From NCBI RefSeq assembly GCF_901000735.1, contig NC_081548.1, forward strand, positions 2,046,001 through 2,110,000: a DNA stretch of 64,000 bases, read 5' to 3'. Source of the stretch: Corylus avellana. Taxonomy: Eukaryota > Streptophyta > Magnoliopsida > Fagales > Betulaceae. The position numbers and the translations under genes are program-made. Below the pieces are notes generated by a model. The model worked only from the letters and a program-made list of their open reading frames with translations, did no database searches and was not told where the DNA came from. Shown piece after piece: positions 1-10,510 of the stretch; position 1 is the first letter of the stretch; every line of letters starts with the position of its first letter.

Positions 1-1120
1 CATTTCCTTTAAGAAACACATACTCGAATCCAATTGATCATTTTTCTAGAAAAGTTACATTCTTTAAGATAAGGATATGTCCCCAAAAATAAGGAAATAT
101 ATATATATATGAAAAGAAAAAAAAAACGATTATCTATAGGCACAAAAGGTCAAGCCGTTCTCATGAGCTGGCAAGTAAGGAGAAAGAACCTTCATTGTAA
201 GGTCATTCTCAAGGGTTAAGCTGCACATATTCTTTTAAATTGTCTCTAGAAAAAAAAAAGACATTTGCTTTGTTATTATAAGCTTATGAAATATGTTAAA
301 ATAAGAAAAATTATTCTTAGAAGTTATCTTCCAAAAATTATTGCGCTTTCCAATTGTTTTCTACTTGTATCCATCATGTATTAGAATGCACCAAAATTCC
401 ACAATAGCGATTTGTGCCATTTGTCTTATTTTAACTTTTTATATGCAGGAATGACTGTTGCTTCATTTTGTTACTTACAATTCTTTCCACCCCCATATGA
501 TGCAGATGGTAATGCCGTCTCCTCTTAAAATACTTGAGTAAATATTTTTACAATATTTGTTAATATGAGGATAGTTCCCAATAGCTGCAGATTAATCTAA
601 AGGGAGAAAGCAAGCAGCCTACAGCAGCATCACATATTTCTCGTGCATTTCAACATAAAAAATAAAAAATCCAACTACAAATTTAAAAAATAAAATAAAA
701 TAAAATAAAAACTTGATAAGATGCTTCTGATTTGAAGGTAAAATAATATAAGTTGTATATAAAGTTGAATATATGAGAGTTAACGCAAACTTGTAAAATT
801 TAGCTAAATTTTACAAAAAGCAAGCTCCATCGACCTTACTATTTCCTTCTTCATTTTAGAAATTGTCAAATCCCTTCGCACATTTAAAGAACAAAATCAT
901 TTATTTATTCTATTTTTTATATTTTTCCTCGCACTTTTTCTTTATCACTTTTATGAATTTGTGGGGATACTTTTGAAAACAAAAAAATTGAATAAAAATT
1001 ATATTTAAATATAATAGAGTAAAATTTACCGAGTTTATTTATTTAGTAGTGAAACTATAAAAAATGAGTCAAAATTGTACATGATGAAACTTCTCTCGCT
1101 CTGCGTCTACCATGCTCGGC
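1..1120. repeat. Truncated duplicated spacer block and upstream flank of RFL gene A
   Basis: Positions 1-535 are a shortened copy of the spacer block seen complete at 3818-5470; both begin with the same sequence (catttcctttaagaaacac) and share the motif ending in the polypyrimidine/cccccatatgatg segment near 490. About 1.1 kb of the block interior is missing here. From 536 to 1120 the sequence is AT-rich, non-coding flank. A TATA-like motif (tataaaaa, about 1056-1063) lies roughly 300 bp before the chosen start of gene A; whether it is used is inference. Confidence 0.6.
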
Positions 1121-1352
1121 AATGGCAACTGTCAAGCTGAAGAAAGGGCAAAAAGGTCATTCCAGGGAGCAAAACAAAAAACACGTGTCCCTTGTATCTT
1201 TACAAAAATCTCCACTACTCCCATCAAGATCATCCATCTACCTCGAGTCCTTGACCCACTGCATCAATCACCAGATCTGCTTCTTCTGCATAGTCCTTTC
1301 ACCCACTGCGTCAGCAGATCTGCTTCTTCTTCTTCTTCTTCTTCCTCAGGAA

Positions 1353-3194
1353 ATGGGTGCGACCGCTAAGTCTCTTGCTTTCTTCTTCGATCATTTGCTT
1401 CTCGATCCTCATTATTGTCGTGTAAGGGTTTCTTTCCATCCTCTAAATTTTCATTATTATTGTCGTTCTTTTAGTTCAACTTCTGCTAAAACTACCAATA
1501 GTGCTAGACGTAATGTGGAAAGCCCCAATCAGTTCTTGAATTATGTCAGAGATCGATGCAGATCTCGAAGCTTTAGGAATCTTGATGATGCCTTAGGCAT
1601 GTTTGATAGAATGCTTCACATGCACCCTTTGCCTTCCCTCATGGATTTTAATCAATTGCTGGGTGCAATCGCAAGAATGAAGCATCACTCAACTGTTATT
1701 ACTCTTATTAAAGAAATGGAACTGTTAGGAATTGCTCCCAATGTTTATGGTCTGGGTGTTTTGATTAATTGCTTCTGTCATTTGAACCGGGTGGATTTCG
1801 GCTTCTCTATTTTCGCAAGAATTTTGAAACTTGGTTTTCAACCTGACTCTATAATTCTAACAACTCTTGTCAAGGGGCTCTGTCTTAAGGGTAAAATTGC
1901 TGAAGGTGTGAAGTTCGTTAACGAAATGGAGAAGAATGGCTATAAGCCTGATAAAATTACCTACGGAACAATAATGAATGGTTTGTGTAAAATAGGTAAG
2001 ACCGGTGAAGCTATTGGGTTGCTTCGGAAAATGGAAGAAAGAAATCTTGAACTTGATGTAGTGCTGTATACCACAATCATTGATAGTTTATGTAAGGACA
2101 AATTGGTAACTGAGGCTTTGACTCTTTTATCTGAAATGACAAATAGAGGAATTCAGCCAAACGTTTTCACTTACAATACTTTAATTCAGGGCCTATGCAA
2201 TTTCTGTCGGTGGAAAGAGGTAACTAAACAATTGAATGAGATGGTGGAAAGGAAAATCATGCAAGATGTGAGGACATTCAGCATATTGGTGGACGCACTT
2301 GGCAAAGAGGGGATGTTGATTGAGGCTGAAGAAGTTTTTGATGTGATGATTCAGAGAGGCATAGAGCCTAATGTAGTCGCGTACAATTCTTTGATTGACG
2401 GTTACTGTTTGCAAAATAGAATGGATGAAGCTGTCAAAGTATTTAATACGATGGTTCAGAAGGGTTGTTCACCTTGTGTTGTTAGCTATAACATATTGAT
2501 CAATGGATATTGTAAGAATAGAAAAATTGATGAGGCAATGAGTCTATTTCGTGAAATGTCCACAAAGGGGATTTTTCCCAATGTTGCCACTTACAGCACA
2601 CTTATCGGAGGGTTTTACCGAGTTGGGAGACCTAAAATTGCATTAGAGCTACTCCACGAGATGCAAGCTTGTGGCCAACCTCCAGATCTCCAAACTTGTG
2701 CTATTTTGTTAGATGGCCTGTGTAAGAATCTACATTTTATTGAGGCAATGGCATTGTTTAAAGAGATGGAAGACAAAAGGTTAGACCTCAATATTGTGAT
2801 TTACAACATCTTGATTGATGGTATGTGTAATGCTGGGAAACTTACGACTGCAAGTGAATTATTTAATGCTCTTCCTACCAAAGGTTTTCAACCTAATGTT
2901 TGCACGTACACTATAATGATCAAAGGGCTTTGCAAAGAGGGACTACTAAATGAAGCAAGGGAATTATTTGAGAAAATGGAAGAGAACGGCTGCTCACCTA
3001 ACCATTTCACTTATAACACAATCATTCAAGGCTTCTTGCAACATAATGAGACATCATGGGCTGTGAAATATTTCCAGATGATGCTTGGCAAGGGTTTCTC
3101 GGCAAATGCAACCACTGCAACCATTTTGATTGACTTGATATCTACTAATCGAGTAGATAAAACAATACAAGATTTTTTTCAAATATCCGTGTGA
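1353..3194 (+). CDS. RFL-type P-class PPR protein, intact (copy A)
   Basis: This intronless gene encodes 613 residues. I chose the ATG at 1353, although the frame is open from 1122, because all paralogues share this start (context aggaaATGGg) and the same length. Residues 1-60 are Arg/Ser/Phe-rich with almost no acidic residues after the first helix, like a mitochondrial presequence. From about residue 70 there are 14 complete 35-residue PPR motifs flanked by two partial ones; the first full repeat has the family signature FNQLLGAIARMK, and later repeats show TYNTLI/LIDG.C/EM..RGI.P. There are no E, E+ or DYW extensions, so this is P class. Family knowledge: RFL proteins bind specific mitochondrial RNAs and cause cleavage or silencing; some restore fertility in cytoplasmic male sterility. 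The RNA-code residues (5,35) of repeats 4, 6, 7, 8 and 11 read T,D / T,N / N,D / S,N / S,D. There are no internal stops or frameshifts, so this is a strong candidate for a working gene; its target is unknown. Confidence 0.93.
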   Translation: MGATAKSLAFFFDHLLLDPHYCRVRVSFHPLNFHYYCRSFSSTSAKTTNSARRNVESPNQFLNYVRDRCRSRSFRNLDDALGMFDRMLHMHPLPSLMDFNQLLGAIARMKHHSTVITLIKEMELLGIAPNVYGLGVLINCFCHLNRVDFGFSIFARILKLGFQPDSIILTTLVKGLCLKGKIAEGVKFVNEMEKNGYKPDKITYGTIMNGLCKIGKTGEAIGLLRKMEERNLELDVVLYTTIIDSLCKDKLVTEALTLLSEMTNRGIQPNVFTYNTLIQGLCNFCRWKEVTKQLNEMVERKIMQDVRTFSILVDALGKEGMLIEAEEVFDVMIQRGIEPNVVAYNSLIDGYCLQNRMDEAVKVFNTMVQKGCSPCVVSYNILINGYCKNRKIDEAMSLFREMSTKGIFPNVATYSTLIGGFYRVGRPKIALELLHEMQACGQPPDLQTCAILLDGLCKNLHFIEAMALFKEMEDKRLDLNIVIYNILIDGMCNAGKLTTASELFNALPTKGFQPNVCTYTIMIKGLCKEGLLNEARELFEKMEENGCSPNHFTYNTIIQGFLQHNETSWAVKYFQMMLGKGFSANATTATILIDLISTNRVDKTIQDFFQISV

Positions 3195-3817
3195 AAGCTT
3201 TATAGTCCTTCAATGTGTAGGACATATTTCATATTCTAACCTTTGCAATGTTATTTTATTAGGAAGAAAAGCCTATTTACTGCAAGGTTTATGGTGATAT
3301 TTCTTTCCATGTCTTTTGGACTATTGTTGTGTATTGCTATTCTATTTTGTTATCTTTTCTTACAATTATCTGTAAACTTTTATTGTAATTAAAATAGTTT
3401 TCTTAAAGATTTATTTAAACATTTTGTGGATGCAGAGTTATTGCAGAATATTGTTCATTTGGAGTTTGGAGTTGTTGATGGTTGTATGCTTATTGGCCCA
3501 CCAAGTTGTTTTTTTTTAATATTTGAGTCCTATTGTTGAAATTTATTATGGTTGTCCTATCATGGTAAGCATGGTAATGAAGTCACCTGCAGGGCTCTTC
3601 ATTTCAAATAACCGAGTCGTTAGGAAGGCATACTTGGTGCATGACCGGCTGATTATGATCACCACATTCCATCAATTATTTTCTTAGGTTTTAAATAATT
3701 GCAGCAATATTTCTGGAAAGATCTTGTTCTTTTATATCCATTAAATGGTATAGGTCTTTGTCTTCTATTTTAAAATTCTTAAGTTTTTTATACTTGTCCC
3801 AATATAAAGTTTGGACA
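3195..3817 (+). other. 3' flank of RFL gene A
   Basis: This is a conserved 3' flank found after every RFL copy: gtgaaagcttt after the stop, the ggactattgttgtgtattgctatt segment, a T-rich stretch, then ttgttcatttggagtt and the cccaccaagttg motif. The AATAAA hexamer present in copies C, D, E, H, I and J is not intact here (aggaagaaaagcc). No coding potential is seen. Confidence 0.5.
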
Positions 3818-5470
3818 TTTCCTTTAAGAAACACATACTCGAACCCAATTGATCATTTTTCTAGACAAGTTACATGCATTAAGATAAGGATATGTCCCCA
3901 AAAATAAGGAAATATATATATGAAAAAAAAGAAAAAAAAAACGATTATCTATAGGCACAAAAGGTCAAGCCGTTCTCATGAGCTGGCAAGTAAGGAGAAA
4001 GAACCATGATTGTTAGGTCATTCTCAAGGGATAGGCTGCACATGTTCTTTTAAATTGTCCCTAGAAAAAGACATTTGCTTTGTTATTAAAAGCCTATGAA
4101 ATATGTTAAAATAGGGGATTTGAGCCTATGGATGAGTGATGAAAGCATCTCCAACAAAAGATTAAACCACTTCTGTTTCACTTTGTAACGAAAAATTATT
4201 CTTAGAAGTTTTCTTCCATAAATCATTGCACTTTCCAATTGTTTTCTACTTGTATCCATCATGTATTAGAATGCACCAAAATTTCACAAAGGGATGGTAT
4301 ACTAGAAAAAGAAATTTGCTTGCATTTCTTTCCTGACTCGCCACCAGGCTCGTTCTCACCCCAGAATAATTTGTGCACTACACCGAAGCACTCAGCTTTT
4401 TTCGCTAGAAGCTCTCCACACCTCAAACCATCAACCAAAAGTTCGCTCGCTTGCAGGTTGGTTCTTTCGGTTGCACACCATGTGCTTTCTGTTCGGTTCC
4501 TGAGAATGTATAGGACAAGAAAAGATACAAAATTTCACGAGGGTTTTGAAATTTCTAAGGACATTCTTGGAACAAGCCTGTTCATGTTGTTTCATGCTTC
4601 ATGAAAGTTGATCTTCTGAAACGCTCTTGGAAAAGTGTCACCGGAATCTGCCGAAAGCCACCTTCGGAATCCGCCCAAGGTCATCATCTTTCAGGTGAAG
4701 TTTCTTGTCTTTTCTCTCTCTAATTTCTCTCTTTAGAAATGGGTTTTTCTTTGATTAGATAATGGTAATAGAAACATGGTTTGATTTTTATTTTTTTTCG
4801 AAATTTTAGTTTGTCAAGATTTGGGAATTGGGTTGCGAATCTTTGTCGGTTTGGTTTGTTTCTAACGGGGTTCATTGTGAAGAAGACCTTGCTTTCTTGT
4901 CTTTTCTGCTCTTGGATATCCATGGAAACGGTTTTGGACTTTGTTTTTGTAGTTGGCATTGACTCTGACTTTGGCTTCTTAAACATGAGGACTAGAACTA
5001 TTGGAGTTGATTTCAGCAAAGTGATTGGGGACTGAGGCTTGGAGCTGGGGTGAATTGGGAGAATTTTTCTTTTGGAAATAGGATCATTAGGAGACAGAGA
5101 AGGGATTGGCTCTGAGAAATTGAGGCCAGATTTGTTGGCCGAGTTGTTGTGGTGGTATTTAGTGGATGTTAGTTTTAGTGCAGGGATGATCCTATTTCCA
5201 GAAGAATTGACAAAAATGTTTCTTATATTCCTATTTCCGATTTGTGTGAAACAATAGCGATTTGTGCCCTTTGTCTTATTTTAACTTTTTATATGCAGGG
5301 ATGACTGTTGCTTCATTTTGTAGCTTACAATTCTTTCCACCCCCATATGATGTAGATGGTAATGCCGTCTCCTCTTTTTTACTTAACCAATGGTGATGCA
5401 CAATATGCTCTAATATCTCTTTGTAAAATTTTCCTGTCAACATCTGTGCAATGATCTAACTTTCTGGTGA
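3818..5470 (+). repeat. Duplicated spacer block, possibly the 5' part of an eIF4G-derived unit
   Basis: This roughly 1.65 kb block recurs at 20378-22020, 43440-44660 and 50607-52244, and truncated at 1-535. It contains an unrecognised open frame (4239-4604 here), a possible splice donor after ttcag near 4694, and an ending segment (ccaatggt..tctttgtaaaattttcctgtcaa) that, in the copies at 22 and 52 kb, runs straight into eIF4G MIF4G coding sequence on the same strand. It could therefore be 5' leader or intron sequence of the eIF4G pseudogene, but that is inference. Confidence 0.55.
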
Positions 5471-6298
5471 CCAGCATCTAACATTGTCTTCAACAGAAAT
5501 GCCTGGAACATATAGGAAAAGGTTGTTTGTTCTGCCAAGTCCAATGTGTTGTCTACATGTGTTGTCTTTCTGGATCAGAAATTTGTGGATAGCAGGATTC
5601 ACGACTGTTGTGCTTCGAAATGTCAATGTTTTTGTTGCTCATAGATTATTTCTTTTAAAGTGATATTCACTCCAAAGTGGCCCAAGCAGACCATGTGTGA
5701 AATCTGTAACTGAGAAAGAATTGCTACTCAATTGCATTGGACAATTGGAAGACTCCCTGCTTTGTTTTCCACTTTTCCTTTCTTTGATTGGTTGTCTAGC
5801 AGATGGATGGGAAACTAGAATCCATTTTTTATATGAGTAATGCTACACACTCCCACTTTTCCACACTCATTTTCACACCCTTAAATGGTTTTTTAAACCA
5901 CCATTTGATTTAGAATGGATATTTATTAGATTTTAATTCAATGATAGTTTTAAAAGCCGCCTTAGGGTATGTGGAAATGGGGGTGGAGAAGTGAGAGTGT
6001 GTGTAATATTACTCTAAGGCTACGGCCTATATATGCATGTCATTGTGATTTTTGGCTTTCTTATAGTTGATTTTAGTTATTTGTTTTTTAAAATCTTTTT
6101 ACAATATTTGTTAATAGGATCACTTCCCAAGAGCTGCAGATTAATCTAAAGGGGGAGAATAATTGAGTTATTCAGATAGTATTTATGAAGGAACCATTTA
6201 GTTTGATCCAATTATTTCTTTCTTAGAGTAAACTATATTCTAAACCATATCCTATTTGTTTTTGCAAATTCTTTGAGACACTTAACCAAATATATGGC
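5471..6298. other. Non-coding spacer containing a short MITE
   Basis: No gene is seen. It holds the MITE described separately (5835-6014) and, at about 6120-6170, a short sequence (agctgcagattaatctaaaggg) also present at about 585-606, so it belongs to the duplicated spacer material. Confidence 0.5.
5835..6014. mobile_element. Short terminal-inverted-repeat MITE
   Basis: This is an approximately 180 bp element with imperfect 18-20 bp terminal inverted repeats: gagtaatgctacacactc at the left, and gagtgtgtgtaatattactc at the right, whose reverse complement is near-identical. The interior is non-coding. It is absent from the other spacer copies. Ends of the form GAGTAATGCTACAC are common in plant MITEs; I could not identify a convincing target-site duplication. 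Confidence 0.6.
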
Positions 6299-6690
6299 AT
6301 GAACATTTCCTTTAAGCAACACATACCTTCTCCTTTGAAGCCACTGGCTCTGGCAGCAGGATCAAATCTTGTCAATCCTAAGTTTCGGGAGTATATCAAA
6401 ACTGTCTCTCTTCTGGAGGAATATTTCAGTGTTGGGATCCTCGATGAAGCACTACAATGTGTGGAGGAGCTAAAAGCCCCACCATATCACCCTGAGGTTG
6501 TTAAAGAAGCAATTTCCCTTGCACGGGAAAAGAGCACACCATGTGTACTCTATCGATAAAAATGTCTTGCCTTGTTTATGGCCGTGTGTTGGATGACATT
6601 GGCATTGCTTTGTCGAAAGCACCAAAAACATTTGGTGAGGTTCTTGGTCATCATGGGAAGCTATCCAGCATTTTTTGCAACTGCAGATAT
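6299..6690 (+). pseudogene. eIF4G fragment: MA3 domain
   Basis: Translation gives a clear piece of the plant eIF4G MA3 domain: [26 protein letters not shown] and [11 protein letters not shown], with a stop at 6557-6559. In another frame it continues with [20 protein letters not shown] (about 6585-6650) and then loses similarity. eIF4G is the cytosolic scaffold of cap-dependent translation initiation, and MA3 is its C-terminal helical domain. The fragment lacks MIF4G and the rest of a protein of well over 1000 residues, so it is a relic. Related shards follow most RFL copies. Confidence 0.85.
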
Positions 6691-7564
6691 TAAAGTGTAG
6701 CCTTATTTTGCTTCCCATGCTTGTCAATAAAAAACAAAATATCTTGTACTTCTGTGGAGGTCGGGTTAATTCTTCCATGGGATGTTGCAGTTGAAAAGGG
6801 TCTCATGTTAGACCCAGTTTTTACATCAAAATTTTTTGGATTTATATGTGACAAATACAAATACTTAGGTATTTGTAACTGCCCATTTTTGCGGGGCTCA
6901 AATATTCTCTATGGATAAAGTTGATCACTTTGTCTTTGCCCAAAATGAATATTCACCTTTTTTTTTTTTTTAATATATAATAATAATTTTATTGAAAAAA
7001 AGGGTAAAGCCATCGAGACCCTGGCTTCTACTACAATTTAGAAAACAAATTAGATTTATCATATTCTTTTTGAATCTTTTAATGTTAAGTTCGGTTAAAA
7101 GATTTGACCGTTGTTTAAAATTTTCAAAATGATGATCTGTTAATTTTAATTTGCATTGTTTGGATGAGTATATTTTTTTGATTAAAAAAAATTAAACATA
7201 ATGATAATAATAGTAATAATAATGACAATGACGAAAATAGTATCTTTTTCATTTTAAACAAAATTGAGATGAGTCATTTTATGTATTTAATTTATATAGA
7301 ATTTTTAGAATCTATAATCAAAATCATTAAGCAATGACTTGAGAGTAAGACTGTAAGAGTGCCCTCCCTTCTAGGCAAATTAGGGCACTCTAATTTCTCA
7401 CTTTGTTTTTTAAAAATAATATCTAATATGACGAGAAGAATACCAAAAAAAATACCTAACATTTTCCTAACAATAAGAATGAGAATCCCAAAGGGGGAGA
7501 CCAGAGGTGAAAAAGAAGAAGAGATGAGGTTGAAAACAAGAAAAATCAGCATCACAAATTTCTC
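6691..7564. repeat. AT-rich spacer shared with 53263-54130
   Basis: No gene is seen. It contains poly-T/poly-A runs, taataata microrepeats and an aaaagggtaaagcc..gaccctggcttctac segment that recurs at about 53620-53660. It is the same spacer type as the sequence that follows the eIF4G shard downstream of copy H. Confidence 0.5.
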
Positions 7565-7747
7565 GTGCATTTCAACATGAAAACTTGGCTTCTCTCTCGC
7601 TCTCTCGCTCTTTGCGTGCAGCGTTTACCGTTAAACGCAAGAAGCAAATGCAATTGTCCAGAAAAATCATCCAAAGAGACCTTTTTTGACGGGCCGTCGT
7701 TTCAACAACTACATCAGATCTGTTTCTTCTGCTTATTTCATCAGGAA

Positions 7748-8909
7748 ATGGGTACGATTGCTAAGTCTACAAACTCTCTTGCTTTCTTTTTCAATCATTA
7801 TTCTCACCTTAGGCTTTCTTCCAATGCTCAAATTTTTTATTATTATTGTCGTTGTTTTAGTGCTACTTCTGCTAAAACTACCAATTGTGGTAGAGATAAT
7901 GTGGAAAGACCCAATCAATTCTTGAAATTTGTGAGAGATCGAAGCAGATCTCGTAGCATTAGGAATCTTGATGATGCATTAGGCTTGTTTGATAGAATGC
8001 TTCACATGCACCCTTTGCCTTCCATCGTGGATTTTACTCAATTGCTGGGTGCAATTGCAAGAATGAAGCATCACTCCAATGTTATTACTCTTATTAAAGA
8101 AATGGAACTGTCCGGAATTGCTCCCGATGTTTATATTCAGGGTGTATTGATTAATTGCTTGTCATTTGAATAGGGTGGATTTCGACTTCTCTATCTTCGC
8201 AAGAATTTTGAAACTTGGTTTTCAACCGGACTATATAATTCTTAATACTCTTGTCAAGGGGCTCTGTCTTTAGGATAAAATTGCTGAAGGTGTGAAGTTC
8301 GTTAACGAAATTGAGAACAATGACTATAAACCTAATACAATTACCTACAGAACAATAATGAATTGTTTATGTAAAATAGGTAAGACCAATGAAGCTATTC
8401 AATTGCTTCGGAAAATGGAAGAGAGAAATCTTGAAATTGATGTAGTGAAGTATAATACAATCATTGACAGCTTATGTAAGGACAGATTGGTAACTAAGGC
8501 TTTGGCTTTTTTCTTTGAAATGACAAATAGAGGAATTAAGCCAAAGAGGCATAGAGCCTAATATAATCACTTACAATTCTTTGATTGGCTGTTACTGTTT
8601 GCAAAATAGAATGGATGAAGCTGTCAAAGTATTTAATACGATGGTTTCCAAGGGTTGTGTGCCTTGTGTTTTTAGCTATAACATATTGATCAATGGATAT
8701 TGTAAGAACAAAGAAATTGATGAGGCAATAAGTCTATTTCGTGAAATGTCCACGAAGGGAATTTTTCCCGATGCTGTCACTTACAGCACTCTAAAAATTG
8801 GAGGGTTTTGCCGAGTTGGGAGACCTAAAATTGTATTAGAGCTACTCCACCAGATGCAAGGTTGTGGCCAACCTCCAGATCTCCAAACTTTTGCTATTTT
8901 GTTAGATGG
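7748..8909 (+). pseudogene. RFL PPR pseudogene (copy B), frameshifted, internally deleted and 3'-truncated
   Basis: It starts at the family ATG (7748) with the usual presequence and first repeats. A 2-nt loss at about 8160 shifts the frame and gives a stop at 8171-8173. An in-frame TAG (8271-8273) stands where paralogues have CAG or GAG. At 8544/8545 about 194 nt are missing relative to copy A, joining the end of one repeat to the end of a repeat two units later and shifting the frame again. At about 8790 a 3-nt insertion is tolerated. Similarity stops abruptly at about 8909 within repeat 12, and unrelated sequence follows. It is the most decayed copy and no full protein is possible. Its upstream region also differs from that of the other copies. 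Confidence 0.93.
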
Positions 8910-9246
8910 AGTTTGAGTCTATACGTAAAGTATAGATTAAAAAAATTTATCATTTTTTTTTTCCTTTACTTCACACAAAATAGTGGGCCATGCAAATCTT
9001 TTCCTTTATTTTCTTGGGAAGTTACTTGGCACAAAAGAATAAAATTTGGGCAATGCAAGTCTATCAAAAAATTGAAAAAGATGTGAGAAAATATACCTTA
9101 CCACTTATCTCATCAATCATCAAAAAGACAATTTGCTTGCTTTGTAGGCAAATGAATGCCACTCAACTTTGGAATAAGGACTTGGTCTTTATTCCAAGGG
9201 TTAGATCAAAGTAGAAATCATTCAATAGTAGGATCGGAATGGGGCA
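8910..9246. other. Unique sequence at the breakpoint after pseudogene B
   Basis: About 340 bp with no counterpart elsewhere in the window, lying between the truncation point of copy B and the start of the duplicated segment at 9247. It contains a short hairpin (ttggaataa / ttattccaa at about 9169-9201). No gene is seen. Confidence 0.4.
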
Positions 9247-10510
9247 TACTATGGGCTTGAAAGTTGAAATGGGTCATATATATGGGCTAAACATATGCTT
9301 ATTTGGGCTTTTTTGTTTTTTGTTTTTTTTTTTTTCATTCAGTCTCTTTCTTTCTTTTCTTCTAGCAATTTTATTTATTTATTTTTTAACTTAATCTAAA
9401 TAAAAGAAGACTTTTCCTACACCATACCATTGACTACACACGCCTATTCAAGTTTTGCCACACAAACCACAAAACTGATTCCTTTGTTCTTCATACATTT
9501 TTCTGAACCATGCTTGGTGCGGTGTTGTGCGAGGCTTTTCTTCTGGGATGCAAACTCTGCTGGACATGGGCCATGGACGTCCGTAGGAGAAGGCGTCGGC
9601 ACTGGGCGAAGGACAGTGATTTTTGTGCTGTGAAAAAGGAGAATGAAAGAAAAGAGTGCACAGTAGCAGAATTGAACGCTGGCGTTAGCCTCAACACCCT
9701 GATACACATAGAATTAAGGTTCAGCATATAGCCTTTTCGGCTACAATGATTTGAATCCAATGTAGTCCTAATCAAACACCTTGGCCCAAGAGTTAGTGTT
9801 ATTTAGTAAGTCAATAATGGGCTTGGCCCAAGGTCAATCAAATTAAGGTTTAAGGTTTTTGTTTTTGTCTATTTAAGTTTGTTTTTGTCCATACTCTAAT
9901 GAAGACAGTTTAATTTTAATTTTGCAGGTTTTGTTAAAGGCACTTGGCAGTAGTTTGGCATTGTCTTTTCTTGCTTTTAAAAGTTTTTTTTTTATTATTT
10001 TTTTTTTGGTGACCAAACAAAGTGTAAATATCTATGAAACACTTGAATAGTATAAGTTAAGAATCCAAAGCCAAATATTTTGTGTAAAATCCCCTTAAAA
10101 TCATGATAATCTACCAAGTATTGGTGGAACAAATTAAGTGCTCTACCTATTAAGGGATTAGTTGGAGTTGAAGTGAAGGATCAAGATTTTCAAGAATTTT
10201 TTGAGTTTTTTATGAATAATTACCAACTTAATTAGTAGTTATTATATTTATTTCATATGATAAAATTTAAACTATTAATTTTAAACCTAACAGTTAAAAT
10301 TGAGTAATGATATAAAGAGGTTGCACGAAGCAACAGCAATTGTCAAGCTGAAGAAAGGGCAAAAAGGTCATTCCAAGGAGCAAAACAAAACACACGTGTC
10401 CCTTGTATCTTTACAAAAATCTCCACTACCCCATCAAGATCATCAATCTACCTCCTGTCCTTGACCCACTGCATCAATCACCAGATCTGCTTCTTCTTCT
10501 TCCTTAGGAA
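9247..10510. repeat. Upstream flank of copy C, duplicate of 54277-55740
   Basis: The segment beginning catactatgggcttga matches the flank of gene I, with an internal loss of roughly 200 bp near 9765 relative to that copy. It includes a stretch (9430-9720) that looks like LTR-element debris: the I-side copy keeps gctctgatacca, the reverse complement of a retrotransposon primer-binding site. No convincing gene; short open frames here are not supported. Confidence 0.6.

Noticed and set aside
1122..1352. 77-codon N-terminal extension of gene A
   Set aside because: The frame happens to stay open, but paralogues start at the downstream ATG (1353 equivalent) and the extension is not conserved in frame.
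1112..1369. 85-codon frame overlapping the start of gene A
   Set aside because: It is out of frame with the conserved RFL gene, low complexity (Ser repeat from tct repeats), and has no counterpart at the other copies.
2193..2414. Minus-strand frames recurring in the middle of most RFL copies (also at 11351, 18766, 25109, 49025, 56581, 61763)
   Set aside because: They are shadows on the opposite strand of conserved repeats 7-9; recurrence only reflects homology of the sense gene.
9430..9775. Several overlapping short open frames on both strands
   Set aside because: They are not conserved in the sister segment at 54420-54820, which has deletions in all frames; the region looks like LTR-element debris.
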